A DNA stretch of 64,000 nt from contig CM049306.1 in NCBI GenBank assembly GCA_026874595.1, positions 99,997,642 to 100,061,641 on the forward strand, read 5' to 3'. The position numbers were made by a program, and so were the translations under genes. Position 1 is the stretch's first letter, and every line of letters begins with the position of its first letter. This document shows positions 33,971-44,535 of the stretch, in pieces. The notes under the pieces are model-generated. The model saw only the letters and a program-made list of their open reading frames with translations. It did not search any database and was not told the DNA's origin. The stretch is from Sipunculus nudus (lineage: Eukaryota > Annelida > Sipuncula > Golfingiida > Sipunculidae).

Positions 33971-35400
33971 GAAACGAGAACGTGATGAAACTGTGATTGT
34001 ATTTTCTGAGTTTCTTGTAAATCGCAAACAAAATCAGAAAATATTAAAATCTCCAAAAGGAGACAGAAATTGCTCAGTATGTTAGAGAGGTCACTGCATT
34101 TGGCGAGTTCACGAAATGTTGACATACTTTTCTTTCTGAGACACGGACGGTCCCTCTTGGAACAACCAGTTTCGTTCACACATGATCTTCAAATTTCAAC
34201 TGGTATCAGACGGAGGCCAATCATAGCCTGACAAAGGCTTCCAACTTAAAAAAATCCTAATGTTTTAGCAAAACAAATGAACATTGCCGAGACAGATCAG
34301 AGGTCCAAAACCAATGCCACCGTACAACTTTTCTGTGCCTTATGTACCACAAAACCCGCCTGTTTCCATTAAACCGAATATACTAGTTGTAGTGGCATAT
34401 TTTTTGCCATTCAGACTAATATAAATTTTGCACAGAGATGTAAATGAGTCTAAGAAGGTCCTCTTCTCTTTTAATTTATATATAAACCTTTAGAAAATAG
34501 AGACAAAAAAGAGACATGTTAGGTTGATAAAAATACATACCTGTCTCTGAATTTCAGAGTTCTTTATGTCAGACGATCTGGAGTCCCTCGACCGGAGACA
34601 TATATGTAGGACATGCAGCCAAGTATACAAACTAAGTTCAATGTGTCCTTCGTATATACATCTTAGTCAGGACGGCGGTACACAGTTCAGTAGCTTTTAG
34701 AATTAAGCTTGACTGCTGCAGCCCCAGGAAAAGGTACCAGGAATGAAGAAGGAGCTGATTAGGGCGCTGCCAGCTTCAGTGTCAGCTTGAATAACAGTAC
34801 ATTAGGCTTAGGTCGGGCTTTAAGTCTTGATACAAAAGAACCCATTGCCTATTATTACTTCATAATGCATCCCTACTAAATCCTTCGGTTCTATCTTAGA
34901 TGTAGGTTAAGTCTTCCCATTGAAAATGACCCTTGTTTACTTACCGTTGGTTTCCTGGGAGAGGATTGGGGGTCCGTGGGTACAAGCGGGTCATATAGTC
35001 TCTTGAGGGTTTTGTAATTATTGACGTCCTGCCCAAATCTGACGTCAGAGAGCATCGATCGAAGTACATTCTATAATTGCTCACTTAATATTTTGCTTTC
35101 TCTTTAAACGCTATTATTCTCACACTGCATGCAACCGGGCTGAGGTCAAATATTTAGACACTTTTGTAAATAATCTCTCTATATACTTAATCATAATGTT
35201 TCATGATTATGATCATGTGGGAACAAAATTGAAAAAAAATATGAATTTAAACTTAAATTATTTTACTTGGATTATGCAGATAGTTATGATAACTAATGCT
35301 AGGTCCGGTCCATGGCATATCTGGTGGCGTTCGGTATAGTCTGTAAAGCTTGAGGAAAAATCAGTACTATAGGAGAAACCCGACTTTGCTTGTACCCCTA
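33971..35400. other. intergenic, no gene seen
   Basis: Nothing recognised as coding. TGACGTCA-like sequence occurs near 35040 (CRE-like), without other support for a promoter. Confidence 0.5.
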
Positions 35401-35401
35401 T

Positions 35402-35487
35402 AACTCACTCTCATTGCCATGCCGGGATTTGATCCTTATCGCCGGGAAGACTCCGTGCTTGTTACCACGTGACTATCCAGGACTTTA
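35402..35487 (-). repeat. tRNA-derived SINE head (candidate)
   Basis: On the minus strand an A-box-like TAGTCACGTGG (35465-35475) is followed about 40 bp later by a B-box-like GGATCAAATCC (35425-35435), the normal spacing of an internal RNA polymerase III promoter. The flanking arms do not form a good cloverleaf, so this is more likely a decayed SINE than a tRNA gene. The body, if any, would extend towards lower coordinates. Confidence 0.45.
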
Positions 35488-35489
35488 AA

Positions 35490-37789
35490 CCAGGCGATTG
35501 CTGATTCGTAATACCGATACGAAAATTCTAATCTCTGTTCGTCTGTTTGCATGTCTGTGTGTATGATTTCATGAAAAGCCTATGGATTTCACTATAATAT
35601 TTTATTGTGTTTATCAGCTTTTGGATGATTCATGGTATTTACCCATGATACCAATTGGAGTATAAATCAAGTTTAATGAAAAAAAGTGACAAATGAAATA
35701 AAACTAGGCCATGTAATTCATAATAGCTTACATCTTTCTCTTTAACCGTGAAAAGGAAAAGATATCTGCACGGAAATATAGCAGGCCAGCTATAAATACA
35801 TATAAATTCATATTCGACCGAGGTCTCGGAGAACCTTTGCATTCTTTTGCTCTCTTCGTCTGTCATACAATATTCGAATGCTATGTTGTGGTAAATCTTA
35901 AAGTGTTCTAAATTTGTTCAAAATGGGTCCTTCATTTAAATCATTTTCTTGGGGTGGGGGCGGGGGAGGGGGGGGACTCCCAAAAACCTGACTCCAGCTC
36001 GGTTGCCACTCACGCTCGCACGTCGAGTATGAAGCCATTGTCCAGTTATTAAGTCTAATTTCCTGCGCCTACCTCCAGATTTCCGAGCGGTGGGAACACA
36101 AAATCTCATATGAAATTCGGAGCAACATTAATCGGAAGATTATGTCATTGTCAGAGGTGGCCTGAATTTCTGAGGGCTCATTTAAAACAACTAATTTATA
36201 GGTTACTAGGTCCCAGTGTGACCAAAATTCCGGACTGACGTTGTTCCAGTTCCAAATTTCGTTATATGATGCAAATTCATCGAAACCTCCAAGGTACAAA
36301 CAGCCACCCTTTGGAAACTGAATATATATACTTTTATTATTTTGAAAGACGCAGTCTCGGCCTGGCCAACAGGAACTTAAGACCGGAATGCCCATTCCGA
36401 ATTTAAGATTACCAAAGGCAAACTCTAAAGAGTGATTGAACAAAACCCGCCCTGAGTGCAATAAGGTCTAAGTATGGTTACTAGGCATTGTATTTCACGT
36501 GTTGAAGCCGACTTCCGGGATGCATCTGTTTTCAGTAGATCTGGAGCACCCGCTTACTTTTTTTTCGGGGAGATCACTGTCAGCAAATCTGTCAGAAAAA
36601 AACATTATGCCTGAAGCTTGTGATTGTCATTTCTCTCTGTGTGGTGTTATTTGTGATATTCTGTACCGTGTGAGACTGGAGTGAGTCATAATGGGGAAAA
36701 AATAAATTCTAATTCAAACTGGGAAGATCATCCTTGTTGTCTCATCTGTCTCATTCTTGACATTTTTTAGGCTTGTCTTAAATATATGAATGATCTAAAG
36801 ACACATTTTGTTGAGGAATATACCTAACTAGTCTAATAATGGTATATATGTTTAGTCATTTGCTTTTGCTTTAAGTGTATGCACTATTAAATTCTTGATT
36901 TAATTATGAAATAAATATTCATGATACGGGCTTTTTACTCGGGACTGTTTCATCTAAAATATCATTAAATAAGAAAACTAGTTCGGACCATCTCACAGAG
37001 CATATTTTTTAAAGGCCTTGCGGCTAGTTTGGCGTTTCCGTTTGCATGACATTATCAAGTTCGCAGCTGATAATGAGTTTTTTCTACTGCCAAGTGTGTT
37101 TGATATGTTGTGCTACGTACACTATTCACTCAAACTTTAATTAATTTGATCCCTAAATATAGTGAAAAGCCATTAATATTTTGCCTGTTGCACATTAGAT
37201 ATATATTCATTAGGTTTAAATACAGCTTATCTTTTTAAAATGAATCTTTTATTTGTAAAAGTCCCCCAGTTCTTTTATTACCACTCAGAAGATGTTATTT
37301 TGACACATAAAATAACGCATTTGAAAACCGAAGCCGTTCCAAAGTTTAATATAAATATGTCACATTAAAGAAACCCGATGATTTAACAGAAAGCTCAGGG
37401 TGTGGACATGTTCTGACATGATGTATTGTAATCCGGGCTGTTTTAGTTGATATTTTTTATTAATATGCAAAAGATCGATTTTATATTTATTCTTTTGTGT
37501 ACAACGCTTATATCATATCGCTATCTGTGTCAATCAGAACAGCCCTATCAGGATCACGTGATACACCAGTCACCAGTAAAGATAGTATTTCTTGATGGGA
37601 TACAGTGATACCCAGAATTTCTGATCTGACTGAAATTGAATAAATGGCATCACAGGGGAAGATCGGTTATTTTTTATGTATCCATCTCCTTGCTCTTAAG
37701 CAGATAAGATAAGTATCTTATGTCATTTCACTTTCTTAAATGTCCATAAGGCTATAAAAATACTATACAGTGTTACAGGGTGACATAAA
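35490..37789. other. intergenic with a less AT-rich island
   Basis: G-rich tract at about 35950-35977. The interval 36060-36480 is less AT-rich and has a 130-codon minus-strand open frame (36069-36461) without a recognisable domain. An inverted repeat CGGAAT/ATTCCG lies near 36380-36396. No convincing gene. Confidence 0.45.
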
Positions 37790-37868
37790 AGCGGACCGAA
37801 CTGTCTCGCTAGAGAACGCCGGACATGTGCGCCATCGACATGGGTTCGAATCCCGGATCGGCCCAGTA
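37790..37868 (+). repeat. tRNA-like sequence with perfect B box (SINE candidate)
   Basis: GGTTCGAATCC at 37843-37853 is a perfect B box. An A-box-like segment starts about 41 bp upstream, near 37802. The 3' flank 'atcggccca' can pair in part with 'ggaccga' upstream, resembling an acceptor stem. The D and anticodon arms are poor, so a functional tRNA is unlikely; a tRNA-derived repeat is the better reading. Confidence 0.45.
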
Positions 37869-37869
37869 T

Positions 37870-40699
37870 TTTCCACTTGACAATTTGTCTTCGTAACAAC
37901 TGAAAATGTAAAAAAACCTGCACCAAGAAAAAACTAGAAAGACTCTGTCCAATTGTACGGATATTTTTTTGTCAACCAGATCATTTAGAGGCCGGTACGA
38001 AAAAGGTACATGCTGGGGTCATTTTTAAGAGTAGAAAAATCATTAAAACCATAAAATGTGTCCGCATATGTGTCCGCATGAGTATTGATGGTGTGCCGAT
38101 TATTCAATTAAATCGATGATTGGTCGTTTTCTTTCAAAATCGGTTAAATCGATAGCACTTTTGCATAATGGATTAAAAAATATTATGCCACATGCATGCA
38201 AAAATCTAATCCTGTCAGAGATATACTAACACAAAGTATCGAACAGCATCAAAACGGAACCTTACGCAGCCAACAGTCGTCCGACGGCAAGTCGACCTTG
38301 GATGCGGGTAAATTGGTTTTATTATGAATACCGATGTACATGTCATACTGTTTACTGAGTCACAAGTTTAGTTAAAAGTACACATCATATTTCAAGCTTA
38401 TATAGACAGTACATACAATAATCGATTAACAATACATCATCGTTCGTTTTTGTTTTTCAATCATCGATTATGATTTTAAAACCAATTCCTATCACTGATG
38501 TGTATGCCCGAATTTTCAAGCTAAAAATGCCATAAAGTTTACCTCAATGTAACACTTTAGTTTTAAAAAATACATACGTTTGAAAATGTTGAAGAAAGGA
38601 AAAATGGAATATCTGCCGATAGTTTCCTGTTGTGGAAAACGCTAATATTACGTGAGGGGCTGTCAATCAGAGCTCATCAAAGATTTGTCACGTGATCAGG
38701 TCAGTGCTATGACGTATACACAATGAAACGGCCATCATGGTCACGTGATTATGTTTATCAAAACCTAGAAAATAGGAAGAAACGTCATGACATGTATCCA
38801 TATATTTGCTCTTTACCTCGGTAATTGTATATAAGCCTCACCCACCACCTTAACAACCCCTATGGATTAAAAATATTAGCATTTGTACCAGTAGATCAGT
38901 TTGAACAGACGCTGCGTGATTGCAGGGTAGGCGGTAACATCGGTTTCCTTCATATCAGTGCACTGCCTGGGAACCAGTTCCGCCTGTCGACTGCATGAAA
39001 TCTACATGGTATCAACATTTTGAAAATGTTTTCTTTTGCCGTTTATTCAGATCACGCATGTTATGTCGTCTGCTCGTCTGACCAAATTAGCAAGAAACCA
39101 GGCGTTTACGTGTAACCATCATAAGCTGCCATTAATCAATTCATTAAAAGATTATTTATACGTCAACTGAGATGCCTTTACGAAAATTGTTGTCAACATG
39201 ATGAATCGTTACAGAAGAAGACAATTGTATATTCCTCGCATATGAAGCTCAAAGCAGTTTTTTTTTCACAGTCGTCATAAAATAATACATCTAATTCTAT
39301 CAGCGGAAAGCAAACTGGTTTATAAAACATCTATGATTTGGCCATAGGCAGGGTATGCCGACGATATCATGACGTATCATGGAGATCAACAAATCCAAAC
39401 ACATTTGATCCTCTGAATGAAATCATTAAAACTTCTTTCAAGAATTTTCAAACCACACTCACAAGCTGTTACCTGATGGAAATTTAGATAATTAACAGAA
39501 TAAGAGAAAAAATTCTGAATGAATTGACGATTATTGTACTGTTCTTATCTTAATATGTTTGCTTCTAAGTGTTATATCAGATTTAAAGTTAAAAGAAATA
39601 TAATTTAATTGTAAGTGTTTCATGATTTGAATATATAAATATATACTTGCCAGGTCTCAGATTAGCTCTGCATTTATGTAAAGAAACAACGTTACTTAAC
39701 TTTCAGAGTTATTCTGTGAAATCACCTTAGACATTCACTGTACTGACCAGCCAACCATGCTTTTCTTTTATTCTGGTATCAGACAGCACTATCCTCAGAT
39801 AATGGTAGCTATTTATATTGTCAAAACAAATTTATTTATAAATCATCGGTAATTGCAGCAACTGAAAAGTGTCTCCAAATAAGATTGAGATCGAAATAAC
39901 CTTGACTGTTTAAATGAATTCGGCTACAATACAATTAGTGCTTGCGATCGAGTAATCACGCTGGCTATCCGTTGGCAGTAACGATATCACAAGGTGGCGT
40001 GACACGTCACTGTCGCCTTATTGTACGGACGGGTACTTGATATAGTTGATTAACCGCATTTGCTCAGATAATGGACTACTCCAATGGGCATGCAAATATC
40101 TAATCCCTGTGGCCCCTCGCCGTCCGCTCGTCAGCTGTTTATACATTTCTCTCACGAGAATAGCATAGTTGTGGACACTGGGTTAGTAAGCTTAATCCAG
40201 TATGAGGCAACAAGCCGCAGGACATCTCCCAATAACAATATTTTAAATTAATAATGTTAAGACAGGTCTTTCTGATGACAAAGTAACCGTTGGATTCATG
40301 ATGTTAAAACAAAAAAGTAGACTAAGTATATAAAAAATAAAGTGCAAGAAATTATTTACATTATTAAATTTAAGTCTCACTTTATACTTATGATTTCATG
40401 AATTACTCAAAGAATACATATATTATGTAATGGCTGTTCAACATATACTATTGGTATTCCACAGAATATTGTTTTTATATCAGTCAGAAAGTCATTTCAA
40501 AAGGTTCATGGGCTATGACATGTAGTTGCCATCGTTTACTGTGTTAGGAATAAAATATATTTATTATGATAAATGTTGTACTATTCAAATGCATATTGTT
40601 TACTTTTTTGTGTGTACAGATTAAGGAATAATGCAGAAATTATTCATATGAATTTATTTAGCAGACAAAACAGCGTAGCTTTGAAATTCATATGAAGGT
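37870..40699. other. intergenic; possible regulatory sequence
   Basis: No exon recognised. Notable short motifs are two TCACGTGA E-boxes near 38686 and 38741 with TGACGTAT between them, a homeodomain-rich stretch at about 39130-39165 (ATTAATCAATTCATTAA), and two octamer-like plus TAATCC composites at about 38194-38215 and 40088-40110. Function is unproven. Confidence 0.35.
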
Positions 40700-40872
40700 C
40701 AGGGATGCATCAAATATTTTGGAATGGGGGGTCCACTCCATGAAGACTAATGTGAAAATCTTAAAAAAAAAGATTCTCAGGTGCGGAAAACGGGAAGGCT
40801 CCAAGCAGCAAAAAGATTATTTGAACCCCTTAAAAAAGGTCGCGGATACAGGGGGTTTTGGTTCCGCTACTG
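40700..40872 (-). mobile_element. hAT-like MITE, copy 4, diverged
   Basis: Begins CAGGGATGCAT and ends GGTTCCGCTACTG, with 'ggggggtccactcc' and 'gaaccccttaaaaa' inside, which match copy 2 in the same orientation. 'ttgaaattca' occurs close to both ends (40681-40690 and 40874-40883) but not immediately at the left boundary. Confidence 0.55.
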
Positions 40873-43184
40873 ATTGAAATTCAACATAAAGTTTCTCTAC
40901 ATGCAGGCTTCTGACTGCGAGGTAACTTCAGTTTAGACAAAACCCCAGCATGATCCTGGTACTATAGGTAACAAGTCTAAAAAATTACGGATTGCTTTTT
41001 TATCGTGTATCCATCATCGCCTGCATAACTTTTGAAAATCACTGACATTTATATTTTTAAATATTACAATATCTATCAATAATATTTCTGTGGCATGTTG
41101 GCAGCTGAACACAGGCTCATTTACCAACTACAAAACATTAATGGTTAATAAAATTAGTTTAATACATCGTGTTACTGGTGCATCATAAAAAATATATATC
41201 AATTAAGATGACCGTTTGAAAACATCAAGACAAATATGTGCAGAGCAGGTGGCTATATCAATAAGTGGATAGCGGGCGGCCTAATAACCGACCTGTCCAA
41301 TAGAATGTGATTAGTATACAGACTGAATACATTTGTGTCTGACAAGCCGTCAATACGTAGCATTTGTGAAAACGGTGTGTTATCCCGGGAGGTTTTAACG
41401 CCCATTAGGGCTATCTGGTCTACTCTCAGTCCGTGTTTGTCAATGGCTGAGTCTATATGTTGAATAAATGACCAGCAGCGATCAATTAGGAATGGTGTCA
41501 GTTCTGTTGATTTTTATTTTTTTTTATGTTACCGAATTATCAAACAAAACTCTTCCAAAATGTAGGTCAAACAGAACAGCCGAACATCTGGCGTTGAACC
41601 TAATAGCGCTAGTCCCTGCAGTTTATAATGGCCGGGTGGGGTTCTAGAAAACTCAGTGGTTAATATTTTAAGAATTATTCGCATAGCTTTATGGAAATCG
41701 GTCGAGTAGATTTTTTATAACAAACTAGTAATCAGACACGACAGAAAGCATAACCTCTTTGGCAAAAGTAAAACTAACTAATCGTGTGCTCTCCTTATAT
41801 TTTCAAGAATGTGCCCCGTTTTCGAAGACTACTGAGTAAAGACACAATTTCCGTGTGCCTGTTAATATGTATGGTATGTCGTCCGCATTTTATAAATGTG
41901 ATAACAGTAGTCGGTGTGTCTAAATCCAGTTTCCTGAATATTGTTTATGTCATGCTTGGGAAAATATATTAAATAAAAAAAAATCAAAGTGTAGGCTGGT
42001 ATTAATAAACTCTGAAATGATTTGTAACTTCGTGTTTGCAAAGGCAATTAGAAACACCGTATTGAGCCACAATAGAAGCAGAAATATGCCCAGCGTCAAT
42101 ACATGTACACACATAATAATGTTCTCTTTTAATATACCGAAAGTATATATGGAAATTAAGATGTTAGTATTTTTGCTTGTGTTAATTCTGCTTAAGAAAA
42201 GATCACATGACGTACAGATTTTGTAAGAACTACTAAAACAAGTACAGAACGACAAAGAGAGTTGTGTGCTTCATTATGTTACTGAAATATAGGTGGCGTG
42301 TTAACAGACGATTGACTGTTTGATTAAGATGTAGGGTTAAGTCTGAAATGCCCTTGATGTTTCTCCGACATGCAAATGGATTACCATCTAAGTGTCTTAT
42401 TGACAGATCACTATTCACCCCAGACTGGTTCATCGCTGGGAGAATGTGGTAACCAATATAAAGACTACAAATAAGAGACAAGCCTGGCCAAAATCTCACT
42501 AAAAACAAGGTAACAAATGGATCGGAGCTCTGCTCAAATATAACACCTTCTTCTATATAAAATAGGTTTCTGGAATCGGACCCAAGTGTGCTTGGATGTA
42601 TCCCAGCACTATAGTATTTAGTTACGGCAACCATTGGCACCTTTCCCAATGCACTCTTTCTCGAATGAAGCAGATTATGTTAATCATCTGTATTGTGCTG
42701 AGCTTTGGTTTAACGATTTATATTAGCGGGAGCCAGTCTACCTTGAAAAACAGTAGATTGTCAGATTTCAGGTGGGCTGTAAGATATAAGGTGGGCGGAG
42801 ACTTGTACTTCCTTTTTTTTAATTTTGACCAAAAGCAATAATCAACAGAAGGATAAGAAAAACGCATAATCAAATGGCCCATACTTTATACCCTACTAAA
42901 ACATGCATCTAAATCTTGGTATCACAGTCATACACAGGTGCCTGGACAAACTAACACAGCCTAGCATCAAAATACATGTGCCTGAATTAAATACAACTAC
43001 AAAATGTACAGCGGAGACACAAAAGTCTCAACAAAACCATACTGGCCACGTCAAGCCGATTCAATTAGTCTCCCATTGCTAATCATCAGACACTGCCCAC
43101 GCGACGAAGAGGAGATCGTGTAATTTTCCTAAAATTTCGACGCAATCACTTTTTAAAGTCACATACGGCGATTTGTAAGCAGTT
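40873..43184. other. region 3' of the receptor gene
   Basis: A 138-codon minus-strand frame at 42233-42649 has no recognisable domain. ATGCAAATGGATTA lies at 42370-42383. I found no clear AATAAA on the minus strand within about 300 bp of the receptor stop, so the end of its 3' UTR is not defined. Confidence 0.45.
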
Positions 43185-44408
43185 TCACACGTTTGTAGCC
43201 GTAGTTTTGTCCGAGCTGAAAGTGCTGAGTTTGAGAAAGCCTGGCCGCTTTTTAGGGCAAAATCCGCAAAAAATATCAGTGAAAGTATTTCTGAATTGTG
43301 CGCTCATAGAGCAATACAGAACAAAGTTGATGGAATTATTCAGCAGAGCCATGATATCCAGCACGTCCCCAAGCTGCCAGTAAACGTCCATGAAAAAGCC
43401 TTTCACAAAAATGCTGCACAGTGTCAGTATACCCTGCGGCAGCTCCGTCACCAGAAAAAGGGCAACAACTGCTAACAGCATGGCCGTGGTCCGGTTGGTC
43501 TCTCTGGCGCGATCCGACTCCGCTTTCCTGCCTTGTGATTTAAGCTTCATCCTTCGTTTATTGGCCTTATGCATAGCGATGATCAACAAGAGTGTGAGTA
43601 TCGACAGAATAATACATGGTATAAGTTTAAAAAGGCCGGCTTGAACCCAGTAATTCACATTCTGCAGTCCCAGATTGGCGATGTGCGTGCTTTCAAATTC
43701 ATAAAACACCGAGGAACAGTTATTGGCTCCCTCTTCCTTCTCTGTGACGTTGGAGTGAACACTGATTGGTGGAATTGACATGCACGTGCTATCCTGTTTT
43801 CGACTCTCCTTTATAGTTGTAGTTAAATAATTGGGCACGCACACTATCATGACTGATACATACACCGCAATGATCGCCATTTTGGCTCTCTGCAGACAGC
43901 AAAGCTGGGCACCCCTGGTCGGGTAGCAGATATATAGGAAACGAAACAACGCCAGGACGATCGTCAGCCATATGGCCACAGTATGAAAGGTCACAGAAGA
44001 ATTTACATGAAACAGCATAAATCGTATCCAGTGGATACTACGTGACGCGGGGAACATTAATTCTTGATCCCTTAGAATATAAAAATGAATGCTGACAGGT
44101 AAGTACGTTACCATGGTGAGGAGGTCAGCCACGGCAAGCCACGTGAGAATGAGATTTGTAGACGAGATCATGTTCTTTCGGGTCAGCACTACAATATTGG
44201 CCATGTTGGACATAACACCGAACACACAGACTGCTGCGGCGATATAGCCATGGTACTGTCCGTAATTCTGGTTCAGTTTGACTAGACCTGGATATCTAGC
44301 AGGAGTGGGAGAAGCCGCTGTCGTCATGTTTGTAATATCGCCCATCATACTCGTCCAAGCCGCGTTGTCCGACCCCAAAGTCTCAAAGCGATACCCTGAA
44401 GTCGCCAT
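43185..44408 (-). CDS. neuropeptide GPCR, myosuppressin/FMRFamide (dmsr)-like
   Basis: Single-exon gene of 407 codons for a seven-helix receptor of the plasma membrane. Helices lie at about residues 54-76, 86-110, 131-160, 174-196, 252-280, 306-333 and 345-366, then an amphipathic helix 8 at 369-381 with Cys381/Cys384 as possible palmitoylation sites. Class A marks present are Asn68, Leu-Ala-Val-Ala-Asp (91-95) and Pro264. Family-specific variants are Phe-Arg-Phe (155-157) in place of DRY, Thr-Glu-Leu-Pro-Gln-Gly (321-326) in place of CWxP, and Asn-Phe-Val-Leu-Tyr (361-365) in place of NPxxY. Helix 4 lacks Trp, and no Cys stands at the top of helix 3. N-glycosylation sites are Asn27, Asn220 and Asn230. 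The start has a good Kozak context (A at -3, G at +4), and an in-frame TAA lies 6 bp upstream. GPCR is secure; the ligand (an RFamide-like peptide) is inferred. Sex-peptide/MIP-type receptors are the alternative. Confidence 0.92.
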   Translation of the reverse strand: MATSGYRFETLGSDNAAWTSMMGDITNMTTAASPTPARYPGLVKLNQNYGQYHGYIAAAVCVFGVMSNMANIVVLTRKNMISSTNLILTWLAVADLLTMVTYLPVSIHFYILRDQELMFPASRSIHWIRFMLFHVNSSVTFHTVAIWLTIVLALFRFLYICYPTRGAQLCCLQRAKMAIIAVYVSVMIVCVPNYLTTTIKESRKQDSTCMSIPPISVHSNVTEKEEGANNCSSVFYEFESTHIANLGLQNVNYWVQAGLFKLIPCIILSILTLLLIIAMHKANKRRMKLKSQGRKAESDRARETNRTTAMLLAVVALFLVTELPQGILTLCSIFVKGFFMDVYWQLGDVLDIMALLNNSINFVLYCSMSAQFRNTFTDIFCGFCPKKRPGFLKLSTFSSDKTTATNV

Positions 44409-44535
44409 CTTTTACCCTCACTCTGTCTCTGACAGTTTTGTTAACTTCCGGTCAAATGAGCACAACAGCGCTAATGCCAATTCAAATTTTCTTTCTTCCT
44501 TGAGTTACGTAATCCATAGTTTATATAATCATACT
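44409..44535 (-). promoter_or_regulatory. candidate promoter of the receptor gene
   Basis: On the minus strand, TATATAAAC at 44519-44527 lies about 110 bp before the start codon. The palindrome TTACGTAA (44505-44512, a bZIP-type site) lies just downstream of it, and a consensus ETS site ACCGGAAGT lies at 44444-44452. If the TATA box is used, the 5' UTR would be about 80 nt. Transcription data are lacking; the assignment rests on position and motif match. Confidence 0.4.

Noticed and set aside
36069-36461. 130-codon minus-strand frame
   Set aside because: No recognisable domain, no splice or promoter support, and the length is possible by chance in a less AT-rich island.
42233-42649. 138-codon minus-strand frame downstream of the receptor
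   Set aside because: It looks partly hydrophobic but has no seven-helix motifs, and I cannot relate it to any family.
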